This document shows positions 37,058 through 46,280 of a DNA stretch of 64,000 nt, in pieces. Within the stretch, counting starts at the first letter, position 1, and each line of letters opens with the position of its first letter. Below the pieces are notes generated by a model. It was given only the letters and a program-made list of their open reading frames with translations, had not been told where the DNA came from and searched no databases. Origin of the DNA: Aliivibrio fischeri. GTDB taxonomy: Bacteria > Pseudomonadota > Gammaproteobacteria > Enterobacterales > Vibrionaceae. Position numbers and translations under genes: made by a program. Location: positions 558,001-622,000 of the forward strand of contig CP160630.1 in assembly GCA_038993745.2 (NCBI GenBank). Reading direction: 5' to 3'.

Positions 37058-37474
37058 AATAAGCCTCTATTCTGTTTGAATGAGATTCATGTGATCTCAG
37101 CAAAATGTATAGATGTAGCATCTGAAACTACGGAATAAATAAAACAACTGGTTTGAGCATAAATACGTTCATTTAACTGTAAAAACACCATACTAATTAG
37201 TTGTATTCGCTAATCGTTCTAAGCATTGTTTTATTCAGTTCTTTGAATCTAGCAATATGCATACCATCAATTGTAAATAAAATAAGTTTTATTTATCTTG
37301 TTGATTAATAATGTTTTTATTTGATTTGTTGTACTCGGTGGGAAAATGGTAATTCAGAAGGATAATGCTATATTCAAAATAAGAATCAATATGAGAATCT
37401 GTTTTGAAAATGTTATTGGTATTCAAAGTAACTGATTAATGTATCACTAGTCAGTTACTTATAAATGTGAAAAT
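37058..37474. other. 417-base intergenic region upstream of the LruC gene
   Basis: Very AT-rich, with no credible reading frame. It must hold the promoter of the minus-strand LruC gene and the 3' end of the EAL gene. The one clear structure is a 10-base-pair inverted repeat, AAGTAACTGA (37426-37435) with TCAGTTACTT (37451-37460), 15 bases past the EAL stop and possibly its terminator, although no long T run follows. Confidence 0.5.
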
Positions 37475-38275
37475 TTACGCGGCTTGGTGATTTTGTTCGT
37501 GTAATGGAAGTGGTTTCCCAAGTAAAAAACCTTGGAAATAACCAATGTTTAATTTTTTCATTAGCTCATATTGATGAGGTGTTTCAACGCCTTCAACAAT
37601 AGTTAATGCCTCTTGTTTTTTTGCGATAGAAAGGGCAGATAACAGAGGGGCTTTGACGCCAGCTTCATACTTTAATAAGAGCTCTCTATCGATTTTAATT
37701 ACGTTTGGATTTAATTGTGAAACTCTATGTGCAGAAGAGGCTTCCGATCCATAATCGTCAATAGCAACAAAAAAATCGTGTTTTTTGATCATTTCAATAG
37801 CATTAATTAGCCTTTTTTCATCTTGATAATGAAATTCTACTAATTCAAATACGATGTTTTGTGGAGATAGGTTTAAAGCACTGATCCGTGACTCTAATAG
37901 CATTGCATTTATATCAGGTAAATGACTGGTATAAAGAAGGACTGCGGATTCAGGTAAAACATTTAAAAACAGCTTGCAACCTAATGGCGCAAAGGTAGAA
38001 AAATTCCGAATATGAATAACACGGCTTAAGCGCTCGATATTTAGTATCTGTTCTAAAGTGCGAGATAAGTCCGAAAAGAAAAGGTCGGGTCTGATTGGTT
38101 GATCATTTGAGTCTTGAATTCTAAGTAATGCTTCATAACCAAAAATATTCATTTGTTTATCAAATATTGGTTGGAAAACACTTCTCAAAATGAAGCCGTC
38201 ATATTGAGCGCAATATGAACCTGCGTCATCAATGAATAAATGAGTTTGAAACTCGTCCTGTGTTGCCAATAGCAT
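37475..38275 (-). CDS. EAL-domain c-di-GMP phosphodiesterase
   Basis: A stand-alone EAL protein of about 266 residues. The catalytic and metal-binding signs are present: EALLR near residue 49, FLNVLPES, FELVE, AIDDYGS, IKIDREL and VEGVE, and the end motif GYFQGFLLGKP. Hydrolysis of c-di-GMP to pGpG is therefore likely. A short N-terminal segment (YCAQYDGFILRSVFQPI) leads into the domain without a sensor. The ATG at 38275 with AAGGAG 7 bases upstream is a better start than the in-frame ATG at 38377. A cytoplasmic enzyme with no GGDEF partner next to it. Confidence 0.9.
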   Translation of the reverse strand: MLLATQDEFQTHLFIDDAGSYCAQYDGFILRSVFQPIFDKQMNIFGYEALLRIQDSNDQPIRPDLFFSDLSRTLEQILNIERLSRVIHIRNFSTFAPLGCKLFLNVLPESAVLLYTSHLPDINAMLLESRISALNLSPQNIVFELVEFHYQDEKRLINAIEMIKKHDFFVAIDDYGSEASSAHRVSQLNPNVIKIDRELLLKYEAGVKAPLLSALSIAKKQEALTIVEGVETPHQYELMKKLNIGYFQGFLLGKPLPLHEQNHQAA

Positions 38276-38391
38276 TCGTAACTCCTTATACGTTCCAGTA
38301 TTGATATCTGAATCAATTAAATTAAGCAAATGAACGAAAAGGAAAAATCGAGTGAAATCACAGATTAAGTGTTTCAAAGTTAAGAAATTAG

Positions 38392-38418
38392 AAGCCCATT
38401 TACATCATAAATGGGCTT
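38392..38418. terminator. Terminator downstream of the DUF2797-type gene
   Basis: Stem AAGCCCATTTA (38392-38402) with TAAATGGGCTT (38408-38418), CATCA loop, just beyond the stop at 38426. It also precedes the EAL gene on the same strand. Confidence 0.82.
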
Positions 38419-38425
38419 TTATTAG

Positions 38426-39253
38426 TTACGCTGTCACGGTAACTTCGTAAGAGCCAAATTTACGGATATTGATAACACCTGTATCAAACAGTAGGTATTG
38501 ACCTTTAATGCCATTAAGAACGCCTGTGACTTCAGGGTTTTTATCAAAGTTATGGCTGACGATTTTTGTCGGGAACTCATTAACAGGAAACGCGATATCA
38601 AGAATGTGCTCGTCTAATAATTCAACAGAATCGTCACCATGCTCAGCTTGAATCTTTGCAATTGCCGTTTCAACTTGAGGCAATAGTTCTAAAGCCGCTT
38701 CTTTTAAAGGAAGTGGATCACCGTTACCTTTTAATAGCGTGCGCCAATTGGTTTTATCTGCAATGAGTTTTGCTAACTCAATCTCAACTAGGCCTGAAAT
38801 TAAGCGGTTTTTCACTTTAGCGATAGGCAAACCTTGAGTTGCGCCTTGATCAATCCAGCGTGTAGGAATTTGAGTGTGACGGGTAATGCCGACTTTCATA
38901 CTCGATGTATTTGAAAGATAAACATAGTGATCAACAAAACAATTATCTTCACCCCATTGAGGCTCACGACATGTACCTTCTGAGAAATGGCATGTTTCAG
39001 GTTTCATTATGCACATATCGCAACTTGCTAGCTTTTTCATACATACAAAGCAATGACCTTGGGAGTAGCTTTTTTTGGTTTTCTTGCCGCATGAGCAACA
39101 AAAGATATTACCTGTATGAGTAAGAGTTAGCGTTTTACCGATTAAAGGGTTTAAGCTGATTTCTTCATCTCCGACAGGTAGACGATATTGGACGGTTCCT
39201 TCAGATAAAGAAGAACGCATTTTTGCTAATGTTCCAGTAATTTGAATGCTCAT
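38426..39253 (-). CDS. DUF2797-family cysteine-rich protein
   Basis: A 275-residue cytoplasmic protein. Between residues about 52 and 95 it has CCSCGKK, CFVCMKK, CDMCIMKPETC and GTC, enough Cys for two zinc sites or an Fe-S cluster. The following VYLSNTSSMKVGITR is reminiscent of GIY-YIG-like or nucleic-acid-binding folds, and the pattern matches DUF2797. Function unknown. Monocistronic. Confidence 0.8.
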   Translation of the reverse strand: MSIQITGTLAKMRSSLSEGTVQYRLPVGDEEISLNPLIGKTLTLTHTGNIFCCSCGKKTKKSYSQGHCFVCMKKLASCDMCIMKPETCHFSEGTCREPQWGEDNCFVDHYVYLSNTSSMKVGITRHTQIPTRWIDQGATQGLPIAKVKNRLISGLVEIELAKLIADKTNWRTLLKGNGDPLPLKEAALELLPQVETAIAKIQAEHGDDSVELLDEHILDIAFPVNEFPTKIVSHNFDKNPEVTGVLNGIKGQYLLFDTGVINIRKFGSYEVTVTA

Positions 39254-39443
39254 GAACTTTCTACTTTTATTTTTATAAATGAATGTTTATTAGAATAAAA
39301 CCATTGTAACAAAGTCATGAGAGAGTGTAAGAGTTCAAATGAAGATTTATATGCAAGGATAAACGACAATTATGATATACTCGTCACATTAGACCAGAAT
39401 GACTGGTTATTTATCAATAATACTCGAAATTGGAGTGCAGCTT

Positions 39444-40781
39444 TTGCAATTTAAAGATTTAGGTTTAGATAATCGCCTATTAAAAAATCTCGCTCACCAG
39501 AACATTAAAACACCAACTGAAATTCAACGTAAAGCTGTTCCTGTTGCTATTGCAGGTAAAGATGTTCTTGCGTCGTCAAAAACAGGTTCAGGTAAAACAC
39601 TGGCATTCGTTTTACCAATGCTTCACAAATCACTGAAAACAAAATCTTTCTCAAAGAATGATCCTCGAGCAGTGATTCTTGCGCCTACACGTGAATTAGC
39701 AAAACAAGTATACAGTCATTTACGTGCAATGCTTGGTGGCTTAACTTATGACGCGACATTGATTACAGGCGGTGAGAACTTTAATGACCAAGTGAATGCA
39801 TTACGCAAGCACCCTAAGTTCATTGTTGCCACTCCAGGACGTTTAGCTGACCACCTTGAGCATCAATCTCTGTACCTTGATGGTTTAGAAACACTGATAC
39901 TTGATGAAGCTGACCGTATGTTAGATCTTGGTTTTGCAGAGCATTTGCAAAAGATTCATAAAGCAGCAAGTCACCGTCGTCGTCAAACATTAATGTTCTC
40001 AGCAACGCTTGATCACGATGCAGTGAATAAGTTCGCAGGTAACATGCTAGATAATCCAAAGCGTATCTCTGTAGGTTTATCGAATGATGAGCACAAAGAC
40101 ATTACGCAACGTTTCTACTTATGTGATCATTTAGATCACAAACAAGCGATCTTAAACAAAATCATTGAGACTGAAGATTACTTCCAAATCATGATTTTCA
40201 CAGCAACACGCTCCGATACTGATCGTTTAACTAAACTATTAAACGAAGAAAACTTAAAAGCAGTAGCGCTAAGTGGTGATATGAACCAAACCGCTCGTAA
40301 TAACATTATGAGTCAGTTTGAACGTCGTGTTCACAAAATCTTAGTAACAACCGATGTTGCTTCTCGTGGTTTAGACTTAACAAGCGTAACGCACGTAATT
40401 AACTTTGATATGCCTAAGCATATGGAAGAGTATGTTCACCGTGTTGGTCGTACAGGCCGTGCAGGTAAGAAAGGTACTGCGATTTCTCTTGTTGGTCCAA
40501 AAGACTGGGAAAGCTTTAAGCGTGTAGAAACCTTCTTACAGCAAGATTTGTCTTTCTCTGTATTTGAAGAATTAAAAGGCAAATTTAAAGGATTGAAACC
40601 GAAACATAAACGTACGTTTGTGAAAAAAGGCGATCCTAAGAAATTTAAAGCGAAGGGTAATCAAAACAAACCTAAAGCGCCTAAGAAACGTGATAACTCG
40701 TTCCATACAAATGTGGCGGTTGGCGATCAGGTATTTATGCCGAAGAAAAAGCCAAAGCAAATTGTGGTTGATGACGAGTAA
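39444..40781 (+). CDS. DEAD-box ATP-dependent RNA helicase
   Basis: About 445 residues. It shows the Q motif (TPTEIQRKAVP), motif I SKTGSGKT, Ia PTRELA, motif II DEAD (LILDEADRMLDLGF), III SAT, and motifs V and VI (TTDVASRGLD, HRVGRTGRAG). A basic Lys-rich tail of about 70 residues (KAKGNQNKPKAPKKRD) follows. The layout fits the RhlE/SrmB-type helicases that unwind rRNA or mRNA structures. The frame extends to 39399, but a TTG at 39444 with GGAG 8 bases upstream gives the normal start (LQFKDLGLDNRLLKNL); this start is my choice. Cold or ribosome-assembly roles are typical of the family. Confidence 0.92.
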   Translation: MQFKDLGLDNRLLKNLAHQNIKTPTEIQRKAVPVAIAGKDVLASSKTGSGKTLAFVLPMLHKSLKTKSFSKNDPRAVILAPTRELAKQVYSHLRAMLGGLTYDATLITGGENFNDQVNALRKHPKFIVATPGRLADHLEHQSLYLDGLETLILDEADRMLDLGFAEHLQKIHKAASHRRRQTLMFSATLDHDAVNKFAGNMLDNPKRISVGLSNDEHKDITQRFYLCDHLDHKQAILNKIIETEDYFQIMIFTATRSDTDRLTKLLNEENLKAVALSGDMNQTARNNIMSQFERRVHKILVTTDVASRGLDLTSVTHVINFDMPKHMEEYVHRVGRTGRAGKKGTAISLVGPKDWESFKRVETFLQQDLSFSVFEELKGKFKGLKPKHKRTFVKKGDPKKFKAKGNQNKPKAPKKRDNSFHTNVAVGDQVFMPKKKPKQIVVDDE

Positions 40782-40817
40782 GCTATCTAGTTTACTTTTA
40801 TAGAGTAAATCAGAAAT

Positions 40818-40855
40818 AAAAAATGACAAGGGAGCGAACTTCCTTGTCATTTTTT
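40818..40855. terminator. Bidirectional terminator
   Basis: Stem with TGACAAGG (40824-40831) and CCTTGTCA (40842-40849) extended by an A tract and a seven-base T tract, after the helicase gene and before the convergent ppnP. Confidence 0.9.
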
Positions 40856-40924
40856 TAAACTATAAACGAGTAATAGTGTGAAATCAGTATTGTGATTTAA
40901 TACTAATTTGGTTAGTTACTCGTA

Positions 40925-41206
40925 TTACAAATACTCACATAAATACGCAGTTTCGATTTCTACTTTTACTTCGAATGAAGAGTTACCTTCAACTGAGAAA
41001 TCTTCACCAGAAGAGAAAGTAACCCAGTCAGCATCTGTTGAGCGTTTAATGGTAAGAGCACCAGTAATAACACTCATTTTTTCAGCAGCAGCTGTGCCAA
41101 AAGTGTAGTTACCCGGTAACATTACACCTACAGAAATCGCGTTACTGTTTTGTTCAAATCCAATAGATTTTACTTTATCTTCAAAATAGCTATTTACGGT
41201 TAACAT
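40925..41206 (-). CDS. ppnP: Pyrimidine/purine nucleoside phosphorylase PpnP
   Basis: A 93-residue cupin-like enzyme aligning with E. coli PpnP (YaiE) across its length: N-S-YF-x-x-KVKSIGF, SVGVMLPGNYTF, VITGAL and the ending YLCEYL. PpnP cleaves several nucleosides with phosphate to base and ribose-1-phosphate. The PstS-like gene lies 62 bases upstream on the same strand, perhaps in one transcript. Confidence 0.92.
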   Translation of the reverse strand: MLTVNSYFEDKVKSIGFEQNSNAISVGVMLPGNYTFGTAAAEKMSVITGALTIKRSTDADWVTFSSGEDFSVEGNSSFEVKVEIETAYLCEYL

Positions 41207-41267
41207 GTGACATCCTTGAAATTAAAATCGAGTAAACAATATGTTATTCGACCATTATTTTCAATAG

Positions 41268-42080
41268 TTACTTGATATAACCAAGTGATTGAATGGTTTT
41301 AGTTGCTTCTGGTGAAGCAATGTAATTCATAAACTCTGTCGATTCTTTAGATACTTTTTGGTTCTTGTATACAAATAAGAAAGGGTGAGAAAGAGAGTAT
41401 TTATTTTCCATAATAGCTTCTTGACTTGGTAGTACGTTATCTACTTTTAGTACTCGGAGTTGAGCAAGATCACCAAGTGTTCCAGCAGATACATAGCCAA
41501 TAGCATAAGGGTTGCGTGAAACAATGCTCTTAACCATACCCGTACCATTAACAACAAGAGCGTTATCGCTAATATCTGATACAGTGAATGAGTTGATTTC
41601 TTGTGTTAAACCAAAGTGTTTTTCAAACGAGAAGCGAGAGCCTGAAGCAATTTCACGTGAAATTACAGAGATCTTACGATCGGTGCCACCCAATTCTTTC
41701 CAGTTTTTAATATCACCGTGATAGATTTTCCAGATGTTCTCTGTAGATAATTCAGTAATTGGGTTGTCAGGGTGGACAACAATTGCGATGGCATCATAAG
41801 CGATAAGGGTTGAACTTAATGTCTCTTTTTCTTTGTCTGTTAACTCACGAGAACTGATAGCAAGATTTACTGTGTCATCAACCAGTAGTTTAATGCCTGC
41901 ACTTGAACCAATACTTTGCAAATCAACAAGTGGTTTATTGTCTTTATTGTATTCATCAATAAAGGGTTCTAATAGTGTAGAAACAGATGTAGAACCTGCA
42001 ATTACTGTATTTGCAGCAAAAGTTGAGGAGCTAAAAAGTAACGCTGTAAATATGGTGGTGTAACTAAACGCTTTGAACAT
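41268..42080 (-). CDS. PstS-like periplasmic binding protein
   Basis: A 270-residue precursor with signal peptide (about 1-22, ending STFA). The mature part opens with TVIAGSTSVSTLLEPF and continues with SSAGIKLL and SSRELTDKEK, the phosphate-cradle pattern of PstS-type proteins (Ser/Thr in GSTS and the SR pair). The later part contains ISREIASGSRFSF. No pstCAB permease genes are present, so it might work with a transporter elsewhere or as a sensor or adhesin. Upstream is a divergently spaced AraC regulator on the same strand. Confidence 0.85.
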   Translation of the reverse strand: MFKAFSYTTIFTALLFSSSTFAANTVIAGSTSVSTLLEPFIDEYNKDNKPLVDLQSIGSSAGIKLLVDDTVNLAISSRELTDKEKETLSSTLIAYDAIAIVVHPDNPITELSTENIWKIYHGDIKNWKELGGTDRKISVISREIASGSRFSFEKHFGLTQEINSFTVSDISDNALVVNGTGMVKSIVSRNPYAIGYVSAGTLGDLAQLRVLKVDNVLPSQEAIMENKYSLSHPFLFVYKNQKVSKESTEFMNYIASPEATKTIQSLGYIK

Positions 42081-42142
42081 GATCTAAATCCATAATGAAA
42101 AAAAAGCATCATAGTCGGGAAGTGTTACACCATTGTGACAAA

Positions 42143-42943
42143 TTAACCTTGAAGTGAATCACGAAATTCTTTGGGGGTGATCCCTTTTACGGACTTAAAA
42201 CTCGTACTAAAGTGAGCCGCTGTTTTAAAACCTGTGTCATAGGCGATTTCAGTGATGGTTTTTCGAGTCAATCTAAGTTGCGTAGCCGCATAATTAATTC
42301 GTTTAACTTTAACCAAATGAGCAAAAGAAAGTTGATCTGATTGAAGTTTGCGTTTTAATGTTGATGCAGACATCCCTAATTTGGGAGCAACCATATCAAT
42401 GGTTAAATCTGCTGATATATGCTCTTCTACGTATCTTATAAGTTGCTGAGAGGTCGTTAATACCGATATTTTTTGGATAACAGGAATAAGACATGGCTGT
42501 TTATTTACCATTTCACTAAGCAGTGCTAGGGTCAAAAACTCTAGAGTGTCGCTGTTGTCGTTATTAGCTAATTGTTCCTTTAGCAATTCGAGTAGTTTGA
42601 CTACTGACGTATCGTTAGCAGTAAAGATGAAGGTATCTGAATTACATGGTGTATGAGCAGGGGCATTACTGTAGGACAAAAACTTTTGAAATAAGGCAAC
42701 GTCGATAACAACAGATTGTGCTTTAAAATTATTGTTCTCATTTGTCATTTTTATTTTTGAAATATCGCCAGAGCTGTATAACAAAAAATCACCAGTATTA
42801 AGGGTAATATCGTCACCTGTTCTATCTCGGTAATGAAATTGACCAGAAGTTACAATGAAAATACCATTACGCTCAACAGGGTAGCGATCTGACTTTCTTC
42901 TGGTATGAGTATTAAACTCGTGTAACTGGACTGGAGACATCAT
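42143..42943 (-). CDS. AraC-family transcriptional regulator
   Basis: A 266-residue regulator. An N-terminal cupin-like sensing domain (about 1-140) precedes two helix-turn-helix units at about 160-262 (TIDMVAPKLGMSASTLKRKL, then ITEIAYDTGFKTAAHFSTS and KGITPKEFR). The layout is like the ToxT/Rns/GadX group. It starts ATGATG, either of which may be used. It faces away from sgrR over 126 bases and lies 62 bases upstream of the PstS-like gene on the same strand, which is a plausible target. Confidence 0.88.
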   Translation of the reverse strand: MMSPVQLHEFNTHTRRKSDRYPVERNGIFIVTSGQFHYRDRTGDDITLNTGDFLLYSSGDISKIKMTNENNNFKAQSVVIDVALFQKFLSYSNAPAHTPCNSDTFIFTANDTSVVKLLELLKEQLANNDNSDTLEFLTLALLSEMVNKQPCLIPVIQKISVLTTSQQLIRYVEEHISADLTIDMVAPKLGMSASTLKRKLQSDQLSFAHLVKVKRINYAATQLRLTRKTITEIAYDTGFKTAAHFSTSFKSVKGITPKEFRDSLQG

Positions 42944-43069
42944 GATTTCCCTCTATTATCATTGAAAAATAGTGTAAACTTACTTATTGAAAAATCAAGA
43001 GTATTAGTTTGAAGTCTTGAAAAATGAATAGAAAATTAAGACTTACTTCAACCTACAGAATGGAATTAT

Positions 43070-44782
43070 ATGGGTAGCCCACGATTACGAAAGCAATTTG
43101 AAAAACTATATGGTCATTATCACCTATCGTCAGAAGGTGTTCAAATTGACGATATTGCTGATCTGCTGTGCTGTACACGCCGTAATACCCGCATGGTTCT
43201 TAAAAAAATGTCTGAAGAAAAATGGATTGATTGGATCCCTGCGGTTGGTCGAGGCAAGAGTTCTGTTCTTGAATTCTTATCTACGCCTGATACGGTCTAT
43301 CTCTCCCTTGCTCGACGTAATATTGAAGAAGGTAAACTAGACGTCGCACTTGATATTTTGGATGGTAACCAAGATGCACTACTGGATTTGATCCATAAAG
43401 TATTGGGTGTATCTCATGAAAAGGGCAAACAAGTTGTTAAACTGCCATATTACCGCCAACTGAATCTGTTAAAACCATCGTTAGCTATTCGTCGTTCAGA
43501 GCAGCATTTAATGCAGCAAATTTTCAATGGGCTTACTCAGTGGAATAAAAATGGTGAAGTTGAAGGGGACATTGCCCACCATTGGGAAATGCTTTCACCT
43601 ACACATTGGCGTTTTTATTTAAGACCAAGTATCTATTTTCATGATGGAAAGCCACTTACCTTTGAAGACATTAAAGAAACGTTTAATCATTTAAAAAATA
43701 ATTATGTGTTTAGTCATATTGAAGAGATAGTTAGCCCAAACTTAAACATAATCGATTTTGTGTTGAATAAAGACGACTATTACTTTGATTCAAAATTAGC
43801 TCAATTTAACGCTAAGTTAGTTCCAACGACCAGTCATGATAATCAAGAACAACAGCGTTTACCCATTGGAAGTGGCCCTTATAAAGTCGCTGAAAATACA
43901 GATAAAAAATTAATCTTAGTTGCCAATGAGCAGTATTTTGGTTATCGACCGCTTATCGATTCTGTGGAAGTATGGACATTACCTGAGATTGCACCTATTC
44001 AACTCAAGTTGGGGTTGGAAGTGTACGAAGGAAATGAACAATCTCTTGATTCATATGGTGAAACTGTTGATGTCGATCGTGGTTGTAGCTACTTATTATT
44101 TAATCGGAAAAATGGCATCGCAAAAGATCAAAATTGGTTAAGTTATCTATTAAATACGATCACCCCGTTATTCTTATTGAATGAGCTTCAAAACTCATCT
44201 ATGAATGGTATTGGACTGTTTAACGCATATGGATTATTACCTGGTTTTCAGCATTGTTTAAATCGAAATATAGCGCCATTTGAACTACCAGAAAGAGGGA
44301 GTGTCGTTCACTTAGGTTTTGAGAATGAACATCCACTATACCCATTACTAGGGAAGATCATAAAGCAGCGATTAGATAAAGATGGGATCATTTTAAAGAT
44401 ACATCAATTTGATACCCTAGATTTACTTGATTTAGATAAGGCTGCCACCATTGATATTTGGCTACGAGGTATGAGCTTGGGGACTCAATGTCCTGAAGCG
44501 TTACTATCGTGGTTATTTGCCTTTGATGAAATTGAACGTGCAATGCCTGAGAACGATTTTAAAACTGTGTCTGATATGATTGAAAAATGGCAATCAACGT
44601 CACAGTGTCACTTTCCAGTAAACGATATTTGTCGATTTTTAGTTGATTGTGGCCAAATTAATCCATTATTTCATGGCTGGATGGGAATAAGTGAAGACAC
44701 AAATAACAGCATTCAAAATGCTTCATGCAATGGATTAGGTTGGTTTGATTTTGAGAAGGTTTGGATTAAGCCAACTTTATAA
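43070..44782 (+). CDS. sgrR: SgrR-family transcriptional regulator
   Basis: A 570-residue fusion of an N-terminal winged-helix domain (about 1-110, with DDIADLLCCTRRNTRMVLKK) and an SBP_bac_5 solute-binding domain (about 160-560, with FYLRPSIYFHDGKPLT). SgrR in E. coli senses sugar-phosphate stress and activates the sRNA gene sgrS. No sgrS or setA neighbour is visible here, so its target is unclear; SgrR paralogues also act elsewhere. The ATG at 43070 has GGAAT 6 bases upstream. Confidence 0.85.
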   Translation: MGSPRLRKQFEKLYGHYHLSSEGVQIDDIADLLCCTRRNTRMVLKKMSEEKWIDWIPAVGRGKSSVLEFLSTPDTVYLSLARRNIEEGKLDVALDILDGNQDALLDLIHKVLGVSHEKGKQVVKLPYYRQLNLLKPSLAIRRSEQHLMQQIFNGLTQWNKNGEVEGDIAHHWEMLSPTHWRFYLRPSIYFHDGKPLTFEDIKETFNHLKNNYVFSHIEEIVSPNLNIIDFVLNKDDYYFDSKLAQFNAKLVPTTSHDNQEQQRLPIGSGPYKVAENTDKKLILVANEQYFGYRPLIDSVEVWTLPEIAPIQLKLGLEVYEGNEQSLDSYGETVDVDRGCSYLLFNRKNGIAKDQNWLSYLLNTITPLFLLNELQNSSMNGIGLFNAYGLLPGFQHCLNRNIAPFELPERGSVVHLGFENEHPLYPLLGKIIKQRLDKDGIILKIHQFDTLDLLDLDKAATIDIWLRGMSLGTQCPEALLSWLFAFDEIERAMPENDFKTVSDMIEKWQSTSQCHFPVNDICRFLVDCGQINPLFHGWMGISEDTNNSIQNASCNGLGWFDFEKVWIKPTL

Positions 44783-44794
44783 TAAGAATGCTTA

Positions 44795-44818
44795 CCACCA
44801 CGATTTAATGCGTGGTGG
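44795..44818. terminator. Hairpin between sgrR and the HemF-like gene
   Basis: Stem CCACCACG (44795-44802) with CGTGGTGG (44811-44818), 8-base loop, between convergent genes. GC-rich but lacking a T run. Confidence 0.5.
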
Positions 44819-44829
44819 CACTATGCATG

Positions 44830-45795
44830 TTATTTCTTGTAAAATGCGCGAATGGCTTGAGCTAGGTTAGCCTTAACTTCTTTTGTTATTGAACACGTAT
44901 TTTCACAAGGAAGCGCTGCTAATAAGTCTGAAACTAATCGGTCTGTTGGTTGAGGTGTTAAAGCTTGCCATTCTTCAAGTAATGTACGGTTGATATGTGA
45001 AGGTAGAGAACCCAGTGTTCCGACATCATTTTGATCGTGAACTAATAAGCCTGCCGTGGTTCCTTTGTCTAAGGTCAATACCTGATAGAAATAAAGAGTG
45101 TGGTAATTCAATTGAGTTTGTTTTTGTTCTTTGGTTATTTCACTTGTTTTCAATAAGTGTGAGCTAAGAATATGCACATAAGTATCAATCACTTTCGTTG
45201 CGAATTGTTTTGTAAATAGCTCACCATTTTCGCCTTCTGGATTAAATCCTTCCAAATAAAAATGACTAACACCTCTGCGTTTTTTTAATGCTGGGATATC
45301 GAAATAGTGATTACCAGCCTTAGTCCCTTCTAAGTAGTACGATTTTGCTGCAACTTTTACTGTTTGATCGAAGTATTCTTTGTCTTCTTTATCAAAGTGA
45401 GAAGGGTTCAAATCAGCCATGATTCGCCAATAACTAGTACCATCTTTTAATTCCGTCAAACTAAAATGCATATGAATCGATGGTGCGAGGGGGTTATTAG
45501 GGTGGATAATGGTAGAAAGAGCAGTAGCGCTGTTATAATGTTTGCTAACATCGTCTTCGTATTGAATTTGTGAAACATTGATGGATGCTCGATTAAATAT
45601 TCCACCATCAATGGCTTCAAAGCGCTCGCCACCACCATGACTTCCATTATCTCTTAGCCATTCTACGGTTTTAAATTCAGTTGATTGTGATGTTAGACTG
45701 CTTGCTTTTAAAAGCTCAGATTTAAAATAAGATTGAATACTTCTGAGCAGTTGTAATGCACTTTGAGCATCGGGGTTTTTAGCATAAATCCGCAT
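44830..45795 (-). CDS. Divergent coproporphyrinogen-oxidase (HemF)-like protein
   Basis: A 321-residue protein with the HemF framework: GSHGGGERF near the front, the dimer segment HPNNPLAPSIHMHFS (canonical HPHNPYVPTSHANVR), ADLNPSHF (canonical FDLTPFY), RRGVSHFYLEGFN, and TTAGL. HemF oxidatively decarboxylates coproporphyrinogen III with oxygen. The conserved His of the first motif is kept, but the Asn and Arg that follow are His and Ser, and several Gly are lost. It may be an enzyme with another substrate or an inactive relative. It is not next to other haem genes. Confidence 0.75.
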   Translation of the reverse strand: MRIYAKNPDAQSALQLLRSIQSYFKSELLKASSLTSQSTEFKTVEWLRDNGSHGGGERFEAIDGGIFNRASINVSQIQYEDDVSKHYNSATALSTIIHPNNPLAPSIHMHFSLTELKDGTSYWRIMADLNPSHFDKEDKEYFDQTVKVAAKSYYLEGTKAGNHYFDIPALKKRRGVSHFYLEGFNPEGENGELFTKQFATKVIDTYVHILSSHLLKTSEITKEQKQTQLNYHTLYFYQVLTLDKGTTAGLLVHDQNDVGTLGSLPSHINRTLLEEWQALTPQPTDRLVSDLLAALPCENTCSITKEVKANLAQAIRAFYKK

Positions 45796-45897
45796 AAAAA
45801 GACCTTAATAAACCAAGTAATATAGAAAAGGTTAAACACTTATTAATTGAGTGTAAAATAAAGCCTTTGTATATAGCAACCTATGAAATGGAAAGAA

Positions 45898-46149
45898 ATG
45901 GCGAAACCAAATAAGAAAGGTCCCACAAAAACCATTATGATCTTTTGTGCAAAATGTAGGACACCTTTATATAAATATAGAAAAGGTGGTAAAGGGGCTC
46001 TAGTGAAATGTTTTGTTGAGAGGATAGTTGAAGATCATACGGATAAAAAATGTGAATGCCCCAACTGTCAATCAATCTTTGCTAGAGATACCCTTATTAG
46101 AGGAACTCCCGCATATAAAATGATAGGTGGTAAAGTCATGGCAAAGTAA
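45898..46149 (+). CDS. Small zinc-ribbon protein
   Basis: An 83-residue basic protein with two Cys pairs, CAKC and CECPNC, plus an isolated Cys, arranged as a zinc ribbon; Lys content is high (KPNKKGPTK, KYRKGGKGALVKC). It could bind nucleic acid or act as a small zinc-binding adaptor. I choose the ATG at 45898, which follows GGAAAG by 2-3 bases; an in-frame ATG lies at 45883. It is a lone gene before vxrA with 131 bases between. Function unknown. Confidence 0.7.
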   Translation: MAKPNKKGPTKTIMIFCAKCRTPLYKYRKGGKGALVKCFVERIVEDHTDKKCECPNCQSIFARDTLIRGTPAYKMIGGKVMAK

Positions 46150-46280
46150 GACTTTGTCAATTTAAGCCCACTTTGAAGAAAAGATGAACAGTTGTAAAAA
46201 TAAACTATTCGTATTCATTTGGAACTATAATATACTGATAACTTATGCTTTATTATATTTTTTTCTCTTAGGAGTTTACG

